This document shows positions 1 through 8,259 of a DNA stretch of 64,000 nt, one piece after another. Position 1 is the first letter of the stretch. Every line of letters begins with the position of its first letter. A program made the position numbers and the translations under genes. The notes under the pieces are model-generated. The model made no database searches, was not told where the DNA came from, and saw only the letters and a program-made list of their open reading frames with translations. This DNA comes from Soonwooa buanensis (GTDB taxonomy: Bacteria > Bacteroidota > Bacteroidia > Flavobacteriales > Weeksellaceae), in contig NZ_FUYZ01000001.1 in NCBI RefSeq assembly GCF_900167905.1, positions 372,001 through 436,000 on the forward strand, in the 5' to 3' direction.

Positions 1-1206
1 ATTTCATTTCGAGGTGCAAATCTTTGGATTTTGGCATGTGCAATTTTAGTTGCATCGGTTGGTCTTAATGTTAATTCAACTGCTGTAATCATTGGTGCCA
101 TGCTTATTTCTCCACTTATGGGACCTATTGTTGGAAGCGGATTTGCATTGGCCACTTATGATTTCGATTTACTGAAAAGATCAATTAAGAATCTTTTTAT
201 TGCAACTCTGGTTGGTTTTATTGTATCTGCAACATACTTTTATCTAAGTCCTTTTAAAGAGGCTCAATCGGAATTATTAGCGAGAACTTCACCCACTATT
301 TACGATGTTTTAATTGCTTTTTTTGGAGGAATTGTAGGTGCAATTTCCATAACACGTATCGACAAAGGAAATCCAATTCCTGGTGTTGCAATTGCCACGG
401 CTCTTATGCCGCCACTCTGTACAGCCGGTTTTGGATTAGCGACTTTAAATTTTAAATATATTGCAGGAGCATTATATTTATATTCGATCAACTGTTTTTT
501 TATAGGAATTTCTACTTTCCTCATAATTAAATATTTAAAATACGAACCAATAAAAACAGAAAATAAAAACTTCGACAAAAAAGTTAAAACAACAATTTAT
601 CTTTTAATGGCTCTAATGATCATTCCAAGTTTCTATCTTGCATATACTTTGTTACAAGAAAAAAAATATTCCCAAAGCACAGAAAATTTTATAAATAATG
701 AGTTTTATAACAAAGGATATACAATCATTTATAAAAATATAGATTATAACTCTAATCCTAAAAAAATACAATTAGCTTTATTAAGTAAAAAATTCGATAG
801 CACAGAAATAATAATTCTTAATCAAAAATTATTGAATTATAATTTAACAAATACTAAGTTAGAAATTAAACAAAACACTTCTGATCTAAGAAAAGATATA
901 TTGGCGGAAATAAAGAAGAATACAAATAACATCTCTGAGAAAGATTTACAAATCAACAATTTATCTAATGAAATAAATTCTTACAAAGTAGGAAATAACG
1001 AAATTAACAAGGAAGTTAAAATACTTTTTCCTGAAATTAATGAAATATATTTTGGAAAAATACATAATTATAAAAAGCCTGATTCGATAACTACAAGAAC
1101 TGCAATTATCTATAAAAGTGAAAAAAATATAGACGAATCAAAATTTAAAAGCTGGCTCATCACAAGGTTTAATGACAAAAAAATAATGGTTATTAATGAA
1201 AAATAA
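1..1206 (+). CDS. DUF389 family membrane protein, 5' end outside window
   Basis: The frame is open from the first base, so the start lies upstream and the true N-terminus is missing. The first 180 residues contain several hydrophobic segments with the small-residue motifs of the DUF389 (TIGR00341) family: a segment reading GAMLISPLMGPIVG near residue 30, then IDKGNPIPGVAIATALMPPLCT around residue 120. The remaining 200 residues are polar, lysine- and asparagine-rich, and probably lie outside the membrane. The molecular function of the family is not established. The gene ends a few bases before the first attC-like palindrome and in the same orientation, so it could be the cargo of the cassette that begins left of the window. 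Family call is firm; role unknown. Confidence 0.8.
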   Translation: MSFRGANLWILACAILVASVGLNVNSTAVIIGAMLISPLMGPIVGSGFALATYDFDLLKRSIKNLFIATLVGFIVSATYFYLSPFKEAQSELLARTSPTIYDVLIAFFGGIVGAISITRIDKGNPIPGVAIATALMPPLCTAGFGLATLNFKYIAGALYLYSINCFFIGISTFLIIKYLKYEPIKTENKNFDKKVKTTIYLLMALMIIPSFYLAYTLLQEKKYSQSTENFINNEFYNKGYTIIYKNIDYNSNPKKIQLALLSKKFDSTEIIILNQKLLNYNLTNTKLEIKQNTSDLRKDILAEIKKNTNNISEKDLQINNLSNEINSYKVGNNEINKEVKILFPEINEIYFGKIHNYKKPDSITTRTAIIYKSEKNIDESKFKSWLITRFNDKKIMVINEK

Positions 1207-1212
1207 TATAAC

Positions 1213-1412
1213 TACGGCTAACATGGTATTGGCAAAATGCGGGGTTAAATGTAAAATTGAAAAATTTGAAATATTTAGCCGCCAATATTTTTCAATTCCA
1301 CATTTTTGTTTAATTTAGTTCCATTGAAAAAATATTGGCTCCGTTTGGTCGAAAATTGAACTAAAGTTCATTTTTAGCCCGCACTTCGCCAATACTTTTT
1401 CCGTTAGCTGAC
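1213..1412 (+). repeat. attC-like palindrome 1
   Basis: An imperfect palindrome of about 200 bp. Left side: GGCTAAC, 3-nt spacer ATG, box GTATTGGC, then AAAA and TGCGGG. Right side in mirror order: CCCGCA, CTTC, box GCCAATAC, 7-nt spacer TTTTTCC, then GTTAGCTG. The centre holds a further inverted repeat (GCCAATATTTTTCAAT against ATTGAAAAAATATTGGC). The inferred exchange point is after G1403. The right outer box GTTAGCTGA is complementary to the left outer box of attC-like palindrome 2, not to its own left box. Confidence 0.75.
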
Positions 1413-1417
1413 AGGCT

Positions 1418-1741
1418 ATGAAAAAACAGAACTCTACAAATTCTATTAATGAAGAAATCTTACAAAGTTTTTGTAAAACTCACACGATATTATCCCAAAT
1501 AACAGGAAGATGGAAAGTTTCAATTATTTTTTCACTCAAAGAAAACACAAAAAATTATTCTGAACTGAGACTAGAAATACCTAATCTGACAGATAGAGTT
1601 TTAGCCAAACAGCTAAAAGAGCTTTTGTCAGATGAAATAGTTGAAAATAAAAAAACTAAAACAAAATCCGAATATAATTTATCCAAGAAAGGACAAAAAA
1701 TCTTACAACTCCTTGAATATGTAAAGAAATTGGAGTTATGA
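1418..1741 (+). CDS. HxlR-family winged-helix regulator
   Basis: A 107-residue protein with the compact winged-helix layout of the HxlR family: an early cysteine (CKTH, residue about 19), the GRWKVSIIFSL helix, a recognition region around LTDRVLAKQLKEL, and a wing followed by YNLSKKGQKIL. HxlR proteins are cytoplasmic DNA-binding regulators that often sense reactive electrophiles through the N-terminal cysteine. The start lies 15 bases after the inferred cassette junction, the short leader expected of an integron cassette gene. The next gene is convergent and starts four bases beyond the stop, so no shared operon. The regulated gene is unknown; the adjacent VOC protein is a guess. Confidence 0.85.
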   Translation: MKKQNSTNSINEEILQSFCKTHTILSQITGRWKVSIIFSLKENTKNYSELRLEIPNLTDRVLAKQLKELLSDEIVENKKTKTKSEYNLSKKGQKILQLLEYVKKLEL

Positions 1742-1745
1742 TAAC

Positions 1746-2219
1746 TTAAAATTTCACCTCCTCCAAAAATTCAATAACCTCACCATTTGGACTATAAACA
1801 AGACTATTGCGCACTTTTACTGACCTATTTTCGTTACTTAATTCTAGCTCTAAAACATCTTCACTTAAATCAAAAGCCCCATTTTCAATAGCTTTTTTTC
1901 TAGCTAAATCAGCATCTTTAACAACAAAACAAATGTGTAAAATTGCATTTTCAACATACTCATCCTCTATTTTCCTTATTCTTCCTTGCGTTGGAATAGC
2001 TGCATCTCTATCGAAAAGTTCGATATAACAATTTATTCTTTGATTAAATATCATCATTCCTTTTTTCAATTGAAAAGAAGGCAAAGACCACGAATGTACT
2101 TCTTCAAAACCTAATGACTCATAGAACTTAAGAGTTTTTTCAAAATCATTAACTTTTAGAGAATAATGATGAAATCCAATAATATTTTCAGACAAATCCA
2201 TATCAAAATTTTGGTGCAA
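1746..2219 (-). CDS. VOC-superfamily (glyoxalase-like) protein
   Basis: 157 residues with the beta-alpha-beta-beta-beta layout of vicinal-oxygen-chelate proteins. The N-terminal motif GFHHYSLKVNDFEKTLKFYESLGFEEV and the C-terminal SPNGEVIEFLEE are typical. Candidate metal ligands are H17 in the first motif, a glutamate in INCYIELF, H in ENAILHICFVV and the glutamate in GEVIEF. The substrate cannot be read from sequence; members include glyoxalases, dioxygenases and resistance proteins. It is transcribed against the cassette direction and sits in the same cassette as the HxlR gene, ending beside it tail to tail. Another possible start is M7 (MDLSENIIGF), which begins closer to the domain. Confidence 0.8.
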   Translation of the reverse strand: MHQNFDMDLSENIIGFHHYSLKVNDFEKTLKFYESLGFEEVHSWSLPSFQLKKGMMIFNQRINCYIELFDRDAAIPTQGRIRKIEDEYVENAILHICFVVKDADLARKKAIENGAFDLSEDVLELELSNENRSVKVRNSLVYSPNGEVIEFLEEVKF

Positions 2220-2278
2220 AATTATTGTGATAAACTTCTGTGAACAAGAACTTACAAAATTGTTAGTTAAAAAGCCCG

Positions 2279-2403
2279 ATCAGCTAACATCGCATTGGCA
2301 AAATGGCGGGTGAACTGCAAAATTGAAAGTTTCTGCATATTTAGCCGCCGAATGTGTTCCACATTCAGCTTTTTTTAATAATTTAGCTTCTGTGGAAACA
2401 CAT
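2279..2403 (+). repeat. attC-like palindrome 2, left part (split by prophage)
   Basis: Left side reads CAGCTAAC, spacer ATC, box GCATTGGC, then AAAATGGCGGG, and continues into the central inverted repeat (GAATGTGTTCCACATTC). It stops at ACACAT (2398-2403), where the Mu-like prophage begins. The remainder is at 27384-27470. The box GCATTGGC differs from the usual GTATTGGC and is matched by GCCAATGC on the far side, a compensatory change. The outer box CAGCTAAC is complementary to the right box of palindrome 1. Confidence 0.7.
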
Positions 2404-2530
2404 AGGGGCATGATATCATAAAGTACAATACATCATAAACAAAAAAAGCCCAAAAAAGCCCTATTAATAGGGTGTACAAGAAAAAAAAGCCAAAAACTGG
2501 GGGTCAACAAAAAGTGCAAAAAACTACCAT
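2404..2530. other. Left prophage end with transposase-binding-like boxes
   Basis: The left terminus begins AGGGGCATGATATCAT and is followed by AAAGTACAAT (2420-2429), GTGTACAAG (about 2472-2480) and AGTGCAAAAA (about 2512-2521). These share a GTACAA-like core with the right-end boxes, resembling the L1-L3/R1-R3 layout of phage Mu. Binding by this MuA is inferred. Confidence 0.55.
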
Positions 2531-2604
2531 TTACTACTGTTTATCTACCATAGATTGATCCATTAAATACCAACGTTTAAGACTTATTTACCATTATAAC
2601 GTAT

Positions 2605-2648
2605 AAAACGCCAAAAACTACTACTACAGCGGTTTTTGGCGTTTTTTT
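2605..2648. terminator. Bidirectional terminator-like hairpin
   Basis: A 14-bp perfect stem, AAAACGCCAAAAAC (2605-2618) against GTTTTTGGCGTTTT (2632-2645), loop of 13 bases. It has T runs on both strands. It lies downstream of the leftward repressor gene and could also block readthrough from the host cassette. The stretch 2530-2930 otherwise contains only the iterons at 2734-2769 and no supported gene. Confidence 0.75.
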
Positions 2649-2733
2649 TGGTATTTAAAAGACTGTTTAAAGACCATTTTAGAGCTATAAAACACTATTG
2701 GAAGCAATATCTACGAAAAAGCCGTTTTGGTGG

Positions 2734-2769
2734 TTAGCGGTTACGTTAGGGGTTACATTAGGGGTTACA
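2734..2769. repeat. Three tandem 12-bp iterons
   Basis: Three head-to-tail units of TTAGSGGTTACR: TTAGCGGTTACG, then TTAGGGGTTACA twice. They sit between the prophage left end and the repressor gene. Tandem iterons in this position could be repressor operators or a transposition-enhancer-like site; neither is shown by the sequence. Confidence 0.6.
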
Positions 2770-2934
2770 AAAAAGCGAAAAAAAGAGCGTGAGTTTTACA
2801 ATATTTACACGTAATTACAACGTAAAGGCACTAAAAAGCTTCGAGTTATGGGGGGTGTGATAGTTAAAAACAACAGAGTTTTAAAATTAAAATACTGAAA
2901 ATCAATCTATTGCAACAATAACGCAAAAAAAAGA

Positions 2935-3594
2935 CTATTCTAATCGTATTACACCTACAACTAAGGCTATTCCTGTTATATCTTCTTTAGGAACCTCAAA
3001 CGCATCATAGTCTTTGTTATCAGAGATCATACAGAGTTTATCTTCAATGCTTCCTTTTTTTATTCTTTTAATGATGATACCTTGTTCTTTTGTGGCGATC
3101 ACGTGGGTTTTGTTCCATTGGATAAAAGAATTTTCATTAATTACGGTGCAGGCAACCACATCGCCACTGTTATATTTTGGGTACATAGAAGATCCTTCTA
3201 CTTCTATCATAAAATCTACCTTCTTATGTTTGAATTTTGGAATGATATAATAGTCTTTAACGTCTCTTTCTTCGATTGCAAATGAATTGTTACCAAATCC
3301 ACCAACAGCAGTAACAGAAACCAATGGAATAGGCTTTAAATTTCCATAATTGGCCTTGCTTTCTTTTACAATGACTGCTTGGTCTTTTTTTAGCATTTCG
3401 CCCTGGCCAGTTATTAACCAATTTGGATTTACATCAGGAATTAGCGACAATATATTTTCTATCGCAGTTGAATTCAAAGGCGTTTCTTTGGCTTTTCCTC
3501 TAAAACTAGCGGAAGTCATTCCAATTTTTATATAAAATTCTTCTTTCGGAAGCTTCTTATTTTCAATTAATTGTATAATTCTTTCCTTTATCAT
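2935..3594 (-). CDS. CI-like phage repressor, HTH plus S24 peptidase
   Basis: 219 residues. The N-terminal 65 residues form a helix-turn-helix of the CI/Cro type. The C-terminal half is a LexA/S24 serine peptidase fold, with catalytic serine S136 in EVEGSSM and lysine K176 in GIIIKRIKKG, and the segment YNSGDVV between them. Such repressors bind operators, keep the prophage silent and cleave themselves on RecA activation; in Mu-like phages they repress the transposase operon. It is divergent from the early operon that starts at 3674, with a palindromic operator candidate between them. The start is ATG at 3594. Confidence 0.88.
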   Translation of the reverse strand: MIKERIIQLIENKKLPKEEFYIKIGMTSASFRGKAKETPLNSTAIENILSLIPDVNPNWLITGQGEMLKKDQAVIVKESKANYGNLKPIPLVSVTAVGGFGNNSFAIEERDVKDYYIIPKFKHKKVDFMIEVEGSSMYPKYNSGDVVACTVINENSFIQWNKTHVIATKEQGIIIKRIKKGSIEDKLCMISDNKDYDAFEVPKEDITGIALVVGVIRLE

Positions 3595-3615
3595 TGTAAA
3601 TTTATTTGCGTTTTA

Positions 3616-3648
3616 TTTGTTTTATCGAAAATATATTTTCTATATTTG
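3616..3648 (+). promoter_or_regulatory. Early promoter with palindromic operator
   Basis: TTTG (3616-3619), then a 21-base spacer and TATATTTG (3641-3648), fits the Bacteroidetes -33/-7 consensus. A perfect 14-bp palindrome, GAAAATATATTTTC (3627-3640), fills the spacer directly before the -7 box, where a bound repressor would block polymerase. It drives the rightward early genes from 3674. Confidence 0.65.
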
Positions 3649-3673
3649 CTTCAAGATTGAAACAAAAAAGACA

Positions 3674-3883
3674 ATGGACAAACCTACAAAAAAAAGACAA
3701 AGCTACAATACAGCAGTAGTAAATATAATTTCGGAAGAGTTTGGAGTATCAACTCAATTTGTTCGACAATGCATTAGAAAAGAAAAGCACAGTTTAACAG
3801 CTGAAACAATTAGGAATAAATATCACGAGTTAGCAAATCCCTCTATAAAAGCTATTGAAAACTTTAAAAATCAACCAATATGA
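3674..3883 (+). CDS. Small HTH early regulator, Ner/Cro-like
   Basis: 69 residues from ATG 3674; the open frame extends upstream to 3617, but that part overlaps the promoter. The sequence AVVNIISEEFGVSTQFVRQCIRKEKHSLTAETIRNKYHEL is a helix-turn-helix followed by another helix. It is the first gene of the rightward early operon and lies opposite the repressor, the position of ner in Mu, so a role in turning down early or repressor transcription is likely. Its stop codon overlaps the start of the next small gene (ATGA). Homology to Ner itself is not claimed. Confidence 0.65.
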   Translation: MDKPTKKRQSYNTAVVNIISEEFGVSTQFVRQCIRKEKHSLTAETIRNKYHELANPSIKAIENFKNQPI

Positions 3884-4008
3884 AAAAATTAATCCACAAA
3901 ATTTTAAAATTCAAACGATACACTTCGTTTGTGTTTGCCGACAAGAAGATCAAAGAGGAATGGACGCTTTTCAGCACATTCAAATTTTCAATTTATAAAA
4001 CTGCTTAA
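3880..4008 (+). CDS. Small early ORF, 42 residues
   Basis: Begins MKKLIHKILKFKRYTSFVFAD and ends KFSIYKTA. The ATG overlaps the stop of the HTH gene (ATGA), suggesting translational coupling, and the stop is immediately followed by the next start. Basic and aromatic; no domain recognised. Confidence 0.45.
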   Translation: MKKLIHKILKFKRYTSFVFADKKIKEEWTLFSTFKFSIYKTA

Positions 4009-4009
4009 A

Positions 4010-4219
4010 ATGAAATTCGAAAATATTATTCCACCTATTGTTTTTACACTCCTCAGTATAATGGCAATTGTATCATTTATGATGTTAATAATCTCTCAGT
4101 ATTATAGTCTGAAAACGCAAAGCGTTCAACTAAAAAATGAGCAATTGGAAACTAAAACTATTGAACTTGAATATCAAGCTGTAAAACTTAAGTATAAAGA
4201 ATACTTAAACAATAACTAA
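4010..4219 (+). CDS. Small membrane protein with coiled-coil tail
   Basis: 69 residues from ATG 4010. Residues about 6-32 form one hydrophobic segment (IIPPIVFTLLSIMAIVSFMMLI), and residues 35-66 are a heptad-like charged helix (LKNEQLETKTIELEYQAVKLKYKEYL). The likely topology is one transmembrane helix with a cytoplasmic or periplasmic coiled coil. It lies in the early operon one base after the preceding stop. Function unknown. Confidence 0.6.
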   Translation: MKFENIIPPIVFTLLSIMAIVSFMMLIISQYYSLKTQSVQLKNEQLETKTIELEYQAVKLKYKEYLNNN

Positions 4220-4262
4220 TCCCAAACGGTTCTTCAGAGGTTCGATTCCTCTGTTGGGAACA
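4220..4262 (+). other. tRNA-like minihelix: acceptor stem plus T-arm
   Basis: TCCCAA (4220-4225) can pair with TTGGGA (4254-4259). Inside is AGAGG-TTCGATT-CCTCT (4236-4252), a 5-bp stem with the seven-base TTCGATT loop of a tRNA T-arm. ACA follows the acceptor-like strand. D-arm and anticodon arm are absent, replaced by about ten bases, so this is not a working tRNA gene. It could be a tRNA 3' remnant or a regulatory tRNA mimic upstream of the transposase. Confidence 0.55.
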
Positions 4263-4291
4263 ATTAAAACCATTTAAACCCCGTTTAAATA

Positions 4292-6310
4292 ATGTTTGAA
4301 TACTATAATAACACGCTTTGCGTTAAAGGAAATTCATTGGCTGAACTTGGAGTTGTAACTCTTAGCAGTTTGAAAGTTCTTACGCATCGAGGCAAAATAA
4401 AAAAAGCACGTTCGGCACGAGGTCTCGGCAGTTGCGCTTTGTATGTTTACGCTTCTCTTCCAGATCGTTTTAAGAATATTATCGAGCATGAGCTTGGTAT
4501 TAATCCTTACGAGGAATCTAGCGTAATAAAATTTTCTGATTATCTGAAAGCAGATGAAACCGCTCTAGCTTATTTCTCTAATTATGAACTTGAGGATGGA
4601 CGTTATCTTTCAGAAGCCAATTCAGAAGCTGTTGAAGAATATACAGCCAATGCTTGCGTATTAAATGCAATTCATAGCGTAATTGAGAAAATATTCAAAG
4701 CTAATCCAAGAATAAACAAAGCAGAATTGTGGGAGAAACTTGCAAAGTCTGTTGAAAATATTGATGCAGATTTAAGAAGCTACTACCCTTTTAATCTTCC
4801 AACCAATCCAAGAGCATTAAGAGCAAAATATGAAGCTTGTATTTTGGAAGTTCCCAACGAAAGATATAAAAGACCTGGTCTCGAAGGATTAATCCACGAC
4901 AATTGGTGTAATAAGCACTCACAAGTGATCACAGAAACAATTGGTAAGTGGTTAATTGTACAGTATGGCATGCCTGTTAAGAGAAGTATTCCAGAAATAC
5001 ACCAAATTTATGAGAATAGCAGGTCGTTAACTGGCTTTCCTCGTCTTTCGGAGAGTTCTATCTATAATTTCCTAATGAAGCCCGAAAATGAGCGTATTTG
5101 GAAGGAGCAGCGTGAAGGTAAAGATGAATACGAAAAACGATTCGGTCATACTATTAAGAAAAATAAAGATGTTTTATTCCCCAATGCTCATTGGGCGATT
5201 GACGGAACTAAACTAGATGCGGTTTACCAAGATGAAAACGGTAAAATGGTTGCAGATAGAAATATAGATGTTGTTTGGGATGTACACAGCGAAACTATTT
5301 TAGGATTCTCATTTTCTGATACCGAAAACCATACAGATCACTTTGTTGCTCTTCGTATGGCAGTGAATAAAGCTTGTGCAAAACCTTACTTATTTACTTA
5401 TGATGCGCAGTCTGGCCATAGAACCAAAAAAATGCAAGAATTATACAGTAATATAGTAGCAACTGGAGGGACTCATTATCATCATAAAGTTGGTAGAAAG
5501 TCAAATCCTGCTGAAGGTTTATTTCACAGGTTACAGCAATTTGCTAGAAGTCGCTTTTGGTTCTTTGATGGTCAAAGTATTAAATCTAAGCAAGATTTGT
5601 CTAAAGCAAACTTTGACTTTATCAAGAAATATAAAAAAGCACTTCCAACCAGAGAAGAACTTTACAAACATTGGTTGGTGTTGGTAAATGAATGGAATAA
5701 CGCCAAACATTCCCGATACAACAAGACAAGGAGTGAAGTTTACAATACAAAATCAGAGTTCACACAGGAGCTTGATCCTTTAGAACAGATTTCTATGTTT
5801 TGGCTTAATGAAACAAAACCTAAGAAATATTATCCTCATGGAATGCCTCTTACTGTTGGAGGAATTGATTATGATTTTGAGGTTTTGGATGGTTCTGGAA
5901 ATATTGATTTAGAGTTTAGAAGAAAATATGTTAACACCAAGTTGATAGTTTCGTATGATCCAGAATACTTAGATCAGTACATAAAACTATACGAGCTTAA
6001 CGAAAAAGGACAAAAGGTTTTCGTTGCTTATGCTGAGAAGAAGCGAGAACATATTCAAATTCCAAAACTATTAACCGAAATAGGTAGCGAAAAAATGCGA
6101 CAGGATTTATTGGTTAAGGAAGAGGAAAGACTTCGAGATAATAATACATATCAAGAATTTGCAAAAGAGTTAGGATTATCTGTAGAAGATTTAATTGATG
6201 AACAAAATGAAAGAATCAGTGACAACAACTGGGAACTCAAAGCAAAACTAGTTGCCTACGGCACCAAAGAAGAACAAATTCAAACAAACAGAAAAGTAAA
6301 AATAATGTAA
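4292..6310 (+). CDS. Mu-type transposase A
   Basis: 672 residues, typical of MuA-like transposases. The N-terminal part has winged-helix-like DNA-binding regions. The catalytic DDE core has D304 in AIDGTK, D371 in TYDAQSGH and E408 in NPAEGLFHRL. The C-terminal part (from about 480) is the Mu transposase beta-barrel region followed by a charged helical tail that would contact MuB. It cuts the prophage ends and joins them to target DNA, giving short target duplications, as the ACACAT flanks show. MuB follows after one base. No damage to the frame or catalytic residues, so the protein should be active. Confidence 0.95.
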   Translation: MFEYYNNTLCVKGNSLAELGVVTLSSLKVLTHRGKIKKARSARGLGSCALYVYASLPDRFKNIIEHELGINPYEESSVIKFSDYLKADETALAYFSNYELEDGRYLSEANSEAVEEYTANACVLNAIHSVIEKIFKANPRINKAELWEKLAKSVENIDADLRSYYPFNLPTNPRALRAKYEACILEVPNERYKRPGLEGLIHDNWCNKHSQVITETIGKWLIVQYGMPVKRSIPEIHQIYENSRSLTGFPRLSESSIYNFLMKPENERIWKEQREGKDEYEKRFGHTIKKNKDVLFPNAHWAIDGTKLDAVYQDENGKMVADRNIDVVWDVHSETILGFSFSDTENHTDHFVALRMAVNKACAKPYLFTYDAQSGHRTKKMQELYSNIVATGGTHYHHKVGRKSNPAEGLFHRLQQFARSRFWFFDGQSIKSKQDLSKANFDFIKKYKKALPTREELYKHWLVLVNEWNNAKHSRYNKTRSEVYNTKSEFTQELDPLEQISMFWLNETKPKKYYPHGMPLTVGGIDYDFEVLDGSGNIDLEFRRKYVNTKLIVSYDPEYLDQYIKLYELNEKGQKVFVAYAEKKREHIQIPKLLTEIGSEKMRQDLLVKEEERLRDNNTYQEFAKELGLSVEDLIDEQNERISDNNWELKAKLVAYGTKEEQIQTNRKVKIM

Positions 6311-6311
6311 T

Positions 6312-7172
6312 ATGAATCAGAAAGAGAAAATAGCAATCGTAAATCTACTCCGTGCTTTTGTAGATAACAAAGGAAGCCAGAACAAAGCGGCGGCCGCATT
6401 AAAAGGAGCTTCCACCGCCGTAGTTTCGCATTTATTGAGTGGAAACTGGGAGCCTTACTCAGATGATATGTTTAGAAATATTGGAGCACAGGTAGGCTAC
6501 AATAATCGTGAGTGGCAATTTGCCGAAACAAGCAACTCAACTAAGCTACTGGAAGATTTATTGGATGCAAAACAAAACGCAAAAGTTTTATCAATCGTAG
6601 CTCCTGCTGGAAGTGGAAAATCTGAAACCACCAAGAAATTTGCAGCAGAAAATAAAAACGTCTTCCGTATTGAATGCGGACAATATTGGACGCCCGATTT
6701 TTTCCTTTCAGAAATTATACAAAAAATAGGGATTCAAAGCAATAGTACTAGAGTGCCTTACATGATGAGAGATATTGTTTCCGACCTGCTAAAAAGACAA
6801 TCTCCAATGATCATCATTGATGAAGTGGACAAAGTGGATGACAAGGTTCTTGCCTTTCTTATCACTTTTTACAATGAACTTGTTCCACACTGTTCTATCA
6901 TTATTTCAGCAACTCATTATTTAATCAAGAGAATTAATGACGGCGTAAGACTTCAAAAGAAAAGCTACAACGAAATAAAATCACGTTACGGTAGATATTA
7001 CGAGTTCGAGCCCACTTCTGGCAAAGATGTAAAGATTCTTTGTGAAGCTCAAGGGATTACAGACTCTCAGATTATAAACTCCATTTCTAGAGATTGCAAA
7101 GGAGATTTGAGGATTGCAAGGGATTTAATAATGGATGAGTTAAGAGCGAATAATAAAAAAATCACAGCCTAA
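6312..7172 (+). CDS. MuB-like AAA ATPase, target-selection protein
   Basis: 286 residues. Residues 1-70 form a helix-turn-helix domain. The P-loop APAGSGKS is at 97-104 and the Walker B motif MIIIDEVDKVDD near 160. The layout matches MuB-like ATPases, which coat target DNA, deliver it to MuA and give target immunity. It starts one base after the transposase stop and its own stop overlaps the next ATG (TAATG), so the three genes are coupled. C-terminal helices (DSQIINSISRDCKGDLRIARDLI) are a typical AAA lid. Confidence 0.92.
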   Translation: MNQKEKIAIVNLLRAFVDNKGSQNKAAAALKGASTAVVSHLLSGNWEPYSDDMFRNIGAQVGYNNREWQFAETSNSTKLLEDLLDAKQNAKVLSIVAPAGSGKSETTKKFAAENKNVFRIECGQYWTPDFFLSEIIQKIGIQSNSTRVPYMMRDIVSDLLKRQSPMIIIDEVDKVDDKVLAFLITFYNELVPHCSIIISATHYLIKRINDGVRLQKKSYNEIKSRYGRYYEFEPTSGKDVKILCEAQGITDSQIINSISRDCKGDLRIARDLIMDELRANNKKITA

Positions 7173-7600
7173 TGCAATACAGATATCACCCAGAAATTGA
7201 AGGTTTGAAAACAAATGAAGATGGGTCCAGTGTTTTTCTAAATGATGCTCCTGTTGTTATCAAAGTGCGAAAAAGCGGAAACCATCCATTCAGATACATC
7301 TATTTAAAAGGCAATGTTATTGGAATTGCAAGACTAGTACTGGAGTGTTGGGATGGAATGCCGCCAATACCAAGATTAACAGCAAAGCACGTGGACGGAG
7401 ATTATACCAATTACCACTACTCCAATCTTGAATGGGGAAATGTTGGCGGAAATCCAACGGTTAATAAATTAAAAAAATCCCAAGTAGAAGAAATATTGCA
7501 AAAACACCAAGAAGGTATTGGTGTGTGTGAACTAGGAAGGCAATACAAGGTAAGGCATTCTACAATTCAAAATGTAATTAAGAATCACAAAAAAGAATAA
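7172..7600 (+). CDS. HNH-like protein with C-terminal HTH
   Basis: 142 residues. The central part IARLVLECWDGMPPIPRLTAKHVDGDYTNYHYSNLEWG resembles the NUMOD/HNH endonuclease family, with the H-D-G...N...NLEW pattern. Residues 105-142 (SQVEEILQKHQEGIGVCELGRQYKVRHSTIQNVIK) are a resolvase-like helix-turn-helix. It could be a nicking enzyme or, if the nuclease site is dead, a DNA-binding regulator. It starts on the MuB stop codon and belongs to the early operon. Nuclease activity is inference. Confidence 0.6.
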   Translation: MQYRYHPEIEGLKTNEDGSSVFLNDAPVVIKVRKSGNHPFRYIYLKGNVIGIARLVLECWDGMPPIPRLTAKHVDGDYTNYHYSNLEWGNVGGNPTVNKLKKSQVEEILQKHQEGIGVCELGRQYKVRHSTIQNVIKNHKKE

Positions 7601-7606
7601 TTAATA

Positions 7607-8254
7607 ATGGCGAAAACGCTGAATGTAAAGACATTTTTAACAAAGAAATTTGATTTAATGCCTTTTGATGGTATTTGGAAAAACTCCTTCGGAAGACCAA
7701 GCAAGCAAGATAGCATGATGATTTATGGAAGCTCTGGAAGCGGCAAAACGGAACTAGCAATGCAATACGGCAGATATCTAACCAATTTTGGTAAAGTCTT
7801 TTACAACTCAATTGAGCAAAGGGATAGTTTTACGTTACAGCAGTCATTAGAAAGAAATCAGATGGATTTGGTTGCAGATAAATTTCAAGTGGTTACAGGC
7901 GCTCAACTTCCAGAACTCGCAGAAAGATTAAGGAAACAACGCTCCGCAGATTTTGTCATTATAGACTCCATACAATATCTAGAAGCCAACAAAGCCGAAT
8001 ATTTTGAATTCAAAGAAGAGTTTTATAAAAAGAAAGGTCTCATCTGGATTAGTCAAGTCAACGGAAAACCAAAACTTGAAAATATAGACGACAAAATCAA
8101 AGGAGCTTTAGCCAATACCATTTGGTACGATGTAGATATTCAAGTCCCCGTGGTAGGCTTCCAAGGATTTCCACAAAAAAGACTCAACGGCGGTGAGGAA
8201 GCATTCATAATAAACCACGAACGAGCAACCAAATATTGGGCAAAAATTAAATAA
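7607..8254 (+). CDS. Phage P-loop ATPase, RecA-like (AAA_24 type)
   Basis: 215 residues with Walker A YGSSGSGKTELA near residue 40, Walker B ADFVIIDSIQYLE near 125, and a sensor-like WISQVNGK near 148. This is the short phage nucleotide-binding family related to the RecA/DnaB core, often found among early genes of Bacteroidetes Mu-like phages. It probably supports phage DNA replication or recombination as a ring ATPase on DNA. Gap to the preceding gene is six bases; same operon. Confidence 0.75.
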   Translation: MAKTLNVKTFLTKKFDLMPFDGIWKNSFGRPSKQDSMMIYGSSGSGKTELAMQYGRYLTNFGKVFYNSIEQRDSFTLQQSLERNQMDLVADKFQVVTGAQLPELAERLRKQRSADFVIIDSIQYLEANKAEYFEFKEEFYKKKGLIWISQVNGKPKLENIDDKIKGALANTIWYDVDIQVPVVGFQGFPQKRLNGGEEAFIINHERATKYWAKIK

Positions 8255-8259
8255 AAAAT

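Noticed and set aside
1-1206. DUF389 gene as a confirmed cassette
   Set aside because: The left junction is outside the window, so the arm-matching test cannot be made.
4220-4262. Functional tRNA gene
   Set aside because: Only acceptor-like and T-arm parts are present; D-arm and anticodon arm are missing and the length is about 43 bases.
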